From Thermoplasmata archaeon (GTDB lineage: Archaea; Thermoplasmatota; Thermoplasmata; Thermoplasmatales; Thermoplasmataceae): a stretch of DNA of 6,426 nt. Positions 4,958 through 6,426 of this stretch are shown piece by piece; position 1 is the stretch's first letter; the number at the start of each line of letters is the position of its first letter. The position numbers and the translations under genes were made by a program. The DNA lies in contig JAJYDZ010000106.1 of NCBI GenBank assembly GCA_021790415.1, forward strand, positions 1 through 6,426, read 5' to 3'. The notes below the pieces were generated by a model, which saw only the letters and a list, made by a program, of their open reading frames with translations, did no database searches and was not told the origin of the DNA.

Positions 4958-6376
4958 TTACCACCTGAGTATCATATCCTTTGCTGCTTTAACTTCGTTG
5001 GCTCTTGTGATTGGTAGTGCGTTTGGTAAAGACTCCAGGTAAGAGTTTTCAGAATGTAAAGCATCTATCATTAGTTGACAATATCTATCTAGATCATCAA
5101 CACTGACATCCTCCGTTGGTTCTATCATTAGAGCCTCATGAACTATGAGCGGAAAATAAATGGTAGGTGAATGTACACCATTATTTATGAGGTACTTGGC
5201 TATATCTAGAGCTCTCTTTCCTCTGTTTTCTGATGATACCACAACTTCATGTTTTTTAAGATCACCAGAAACACTTTCATACTCCCCTTTAAGTTTTGCG
5301 GAAATATAATTGGCGTTCATTACAGCTCTAAGGGTGTTTCTGTACATTCCATCTTTTCCATGATATCTCATATATGCCCAAGCTCTTAACAAATTTATGA
5401 AAGAACCATTAAATGATGAGATTTTTCCAATGGAGTTAGAGACATTATAGTTAAAGAAATACGTTTCTCCCTTTCTATCGACAAATGGTGAAGGTATAAA
5501 GTCCATTAACTTTTTACTTACGGCTATGGGTCCGGCACCTGGCCCCCCACCTCCATGTGGTGTTGCAAAAGTTTTATGAAGATTAAAGTGAACCAGATCA
5601 AAACCCATTTTTCCGGGATTCGTCACTCCTACAATCGCATTGAAATTTGCGCCATCATAGTATAACAGCGCGCCTGATGAATGAATTAAAGATGCTATCT
5701 CCTTAATTTTTGGTTCAAAAACCCCTAGTGTGTTTGGGTTTGTTATCATAAACGCTGCCGTTTTAGGTCCGATAGCTGCTTTAAGAGCATCAATATCAAT
5801 TCCCCCGTTTGAATCGCTTGGTATCTCAATTACGGAGAACCCAGCCATTGTGGCAGAAGCGGGGTTAGTCCCATGGGCAGAATCAGGAATAATTATTTCG
5901 TCTCTATCGTGCATGCCAGAATTCTCCAAGTATTTTCTAATAATAAGAAGTGCCGTATATTCGCCTTGGGCGCCTGCAAGAGGTTGTAGTGATACTCTCT
6001 CCATCCCAGAAATCTCCTTCAAATTTTCTTGTAATTCGTACATAATCTGAAGTGTTCCCTGAATCGTTTTTTCATTTTGGTTTGGATGGATACTGTTGAA
6101 TTCAGTTAAAGATGCTATCTTGTCAGCAAATTTTGGATTGAATTTCATTGTACAAGAACCAAGCGGGTAAATTCCCAAATCAACGCAATAATTCATCTGA
6201 GATAACCTGGTATAGTGTCTTATGACATCATATTCCGCTATGCTTGGTAATCTCAAATTCTTCCTTAAGAGGTTCTCAGGTAAACTTTTTTCATCGAAAT
6301 TCTGGAATTTGAAATCATTTCCTGATCTATATTCATTAAGAAGCTTTTCATCGTAGTTTGCCTGATGATATGTCAT
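4958..6376 (-). CDS. gcvPB: Glycine dehydrogenase (decarboxylating) subunit 2, P-protein beta half
   Basis: The PLP-binding half of the split P-protein of the glycine cleavage system. With GcvPA it decarboxylates glycine and passes the aminomethyl group to the lipoyl arm of H-protein, in the cytoplasm. At 472 residues it is normal full length. Landmarks include IYPLGSCTMK at 69-78, QPLAGAQGEY at 131-140, DSAHGTNPAS at 165-174 (H168 expected to stack on PLP), TNPNTLG at 212-218, YYDGAN at 239-244, and NLHKTF at 265-270 with K268 as the PLP lysine, followed by the glycine-rich PHGGGGPGAGP loop at 273-283. The ATG at 6376-6374 overlaps the gcvPA stop and is preceded by GGAGGT (6388-6383) with a 6-base spacer. 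All catalytic elements look intact. The gene ends facing the IS remnant; no strong T-run terminator is visible after it. Confidence 0.96.
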   Translation of the reverse strand: MTYHQANYDEKLLNEYRSGNDFKFQNFDEKSLPENLLRKNLRLPSIAEYDVIRHYTRLSQMNYCVDLGIYPLGSCTMKFNPKFADKIASLTEFNSIHPNQNEKTIQGTLQIMYELQENLKEISGMERVSLQPLAGAQGEYTALLIIRKYLENSGMHDRDEIIIPDSAHGTNPASATMAGFSVIEIPSDSNGGIDIDALKAAIGPKTAAFMITNPNTLGVFEPKIKEIASLIHSSGALLYYDGANFNAIVGVTNPGKMGFDLVHFNLHKTFATPHGGGGPGAGPIAVSKKLMDFIPSPFVDRKGETYFFNYNVSNSIGKISSFNGSFINLLRAWAYMRYHGKDGMYRNTLRAVMNANYISAKLKGEYESVSGDLKKHEVVVSSENRGKRALDIAKYLINNGVHSPTIYFPLIVHEALMIEPTEDVSVDDLDRYCQLMIDALHSENSYLESLPNALPITRANEVKAAKDMILRW

Positions 6377-6426
6377 TTAACAACCTCCAGTGTCTTTGCA
6401 AGTAGATCTAACTCATCCTCAGTTTT
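6373..6426 (-). CDS. gcvPA: Glycine dehydrogenase subunit 1, P-protein alpha half, C-terminal end only
   Basis: The last 17 codons (KTEDELDLLAKTLEVVK) before a TGA at 6375-6373 that overlaps the gcvPB start as ATGA. The identification rests on this charged amphipathic tail, which resembles the usual end of GcvPA (threonine-acid-acid-[I/L]-[D/E] followed by a leucine-rich helix), and on the near-universal gcvPA-gcvPB order in archaea and many bacteria. The rest of the gene lies beyond the window. The GGAGGT that serves gcvPB lies inside these codons. Confidence 0.8.
   Translation of the reverse strand, partial: KTEDELDLLAKTLEVVK

Noticed and set aside
5686..6120. A 15-base direct repeat (TTAAAGATGCTATCT at 5686-5700 and 6106-6120) inside gcvPB
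   Set aside because: The copies are exactly 140 codons apart in the same frame and both encode Ile-Ala-Ser-Leu in unrelated contexts, so shared codon use explains them.
1..6426. CRISPR array, tRNA/rRNA genes, toxin-antitoxin or other defence system
   Set aside because: No regularly spaced repeats, no cloverleaf or rRNA-like segments and no defence-gene motifs were seen on either strand.

Overview
The window looks like ordinary chromosomal DNA from an A+T-rich euryarchaeon, most probably a member of the Thermoplasmata (Ferroplasma/Thermoplasma type; the lineage is an inference). The archaeal signs are a KH-less beta-CASP ribonuclease of the aCPSF2 type, a zinc-finger RPA paired with its RPA-associated protein, a split glycine decarboxylase (gcvPA/gcvPB), and TATA-like boxes placed upstream of short leaders. 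Codons such as ATA, AGA and AGG are common. Most starts have a Shine-Dalgarno motif, and two of them are TTG.

Layout, left to right. (1) 1-486 (+) is the 3' part of a MarC/SnatA-family membrane protein whose start lies outside the window. (2) 509-2498 (-) is a two-gene unit: a methylthioadenosine phosphorylase followed, after a single base, by a beta-CASP ribonuclease. This unit is tail to tail with marC. (3) 2499-2621 is a divergent promoter region with one TATA-like box per strand. (4) 2622-4528 (+) is an RPA operon: a three-OB-fold, zinc-finger single-stranded-DNA-binding protein, then an RPA-associated OB/winged-helix protein joined by an ATGA overlap. (5) 4529-4957 is the only long stretch without an intact gene. 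It holds a broken left-end remnant of an IS256-family insertion sequence: a candidate terminal repeat, a perfect 8-bp hairpin, and a frameshifted N-terminal transposase fragment. (6) 4958-6426 (-) is the end of a glycine-cleavage operon: the last 17 codons of gcvPA and complete gcvPB, joined by an ATGA overlap.

Functionally the genes are housekeeping: purine and methionine salvage, RNA processing or decay, DNA replication and repair, and glycine catabolism. I see no tRNA, rRNA, CRISPR array, origin or defence system, and nothing that amounts to a new multi-gene system. The points most worth a second look are the decayed insertion sequence with its flanking 8-bp repeat and hairpin, the shared divergent promoter in which both genes start with TTG, and the one-base coupling of the phosphorylase to the ribonuclease.
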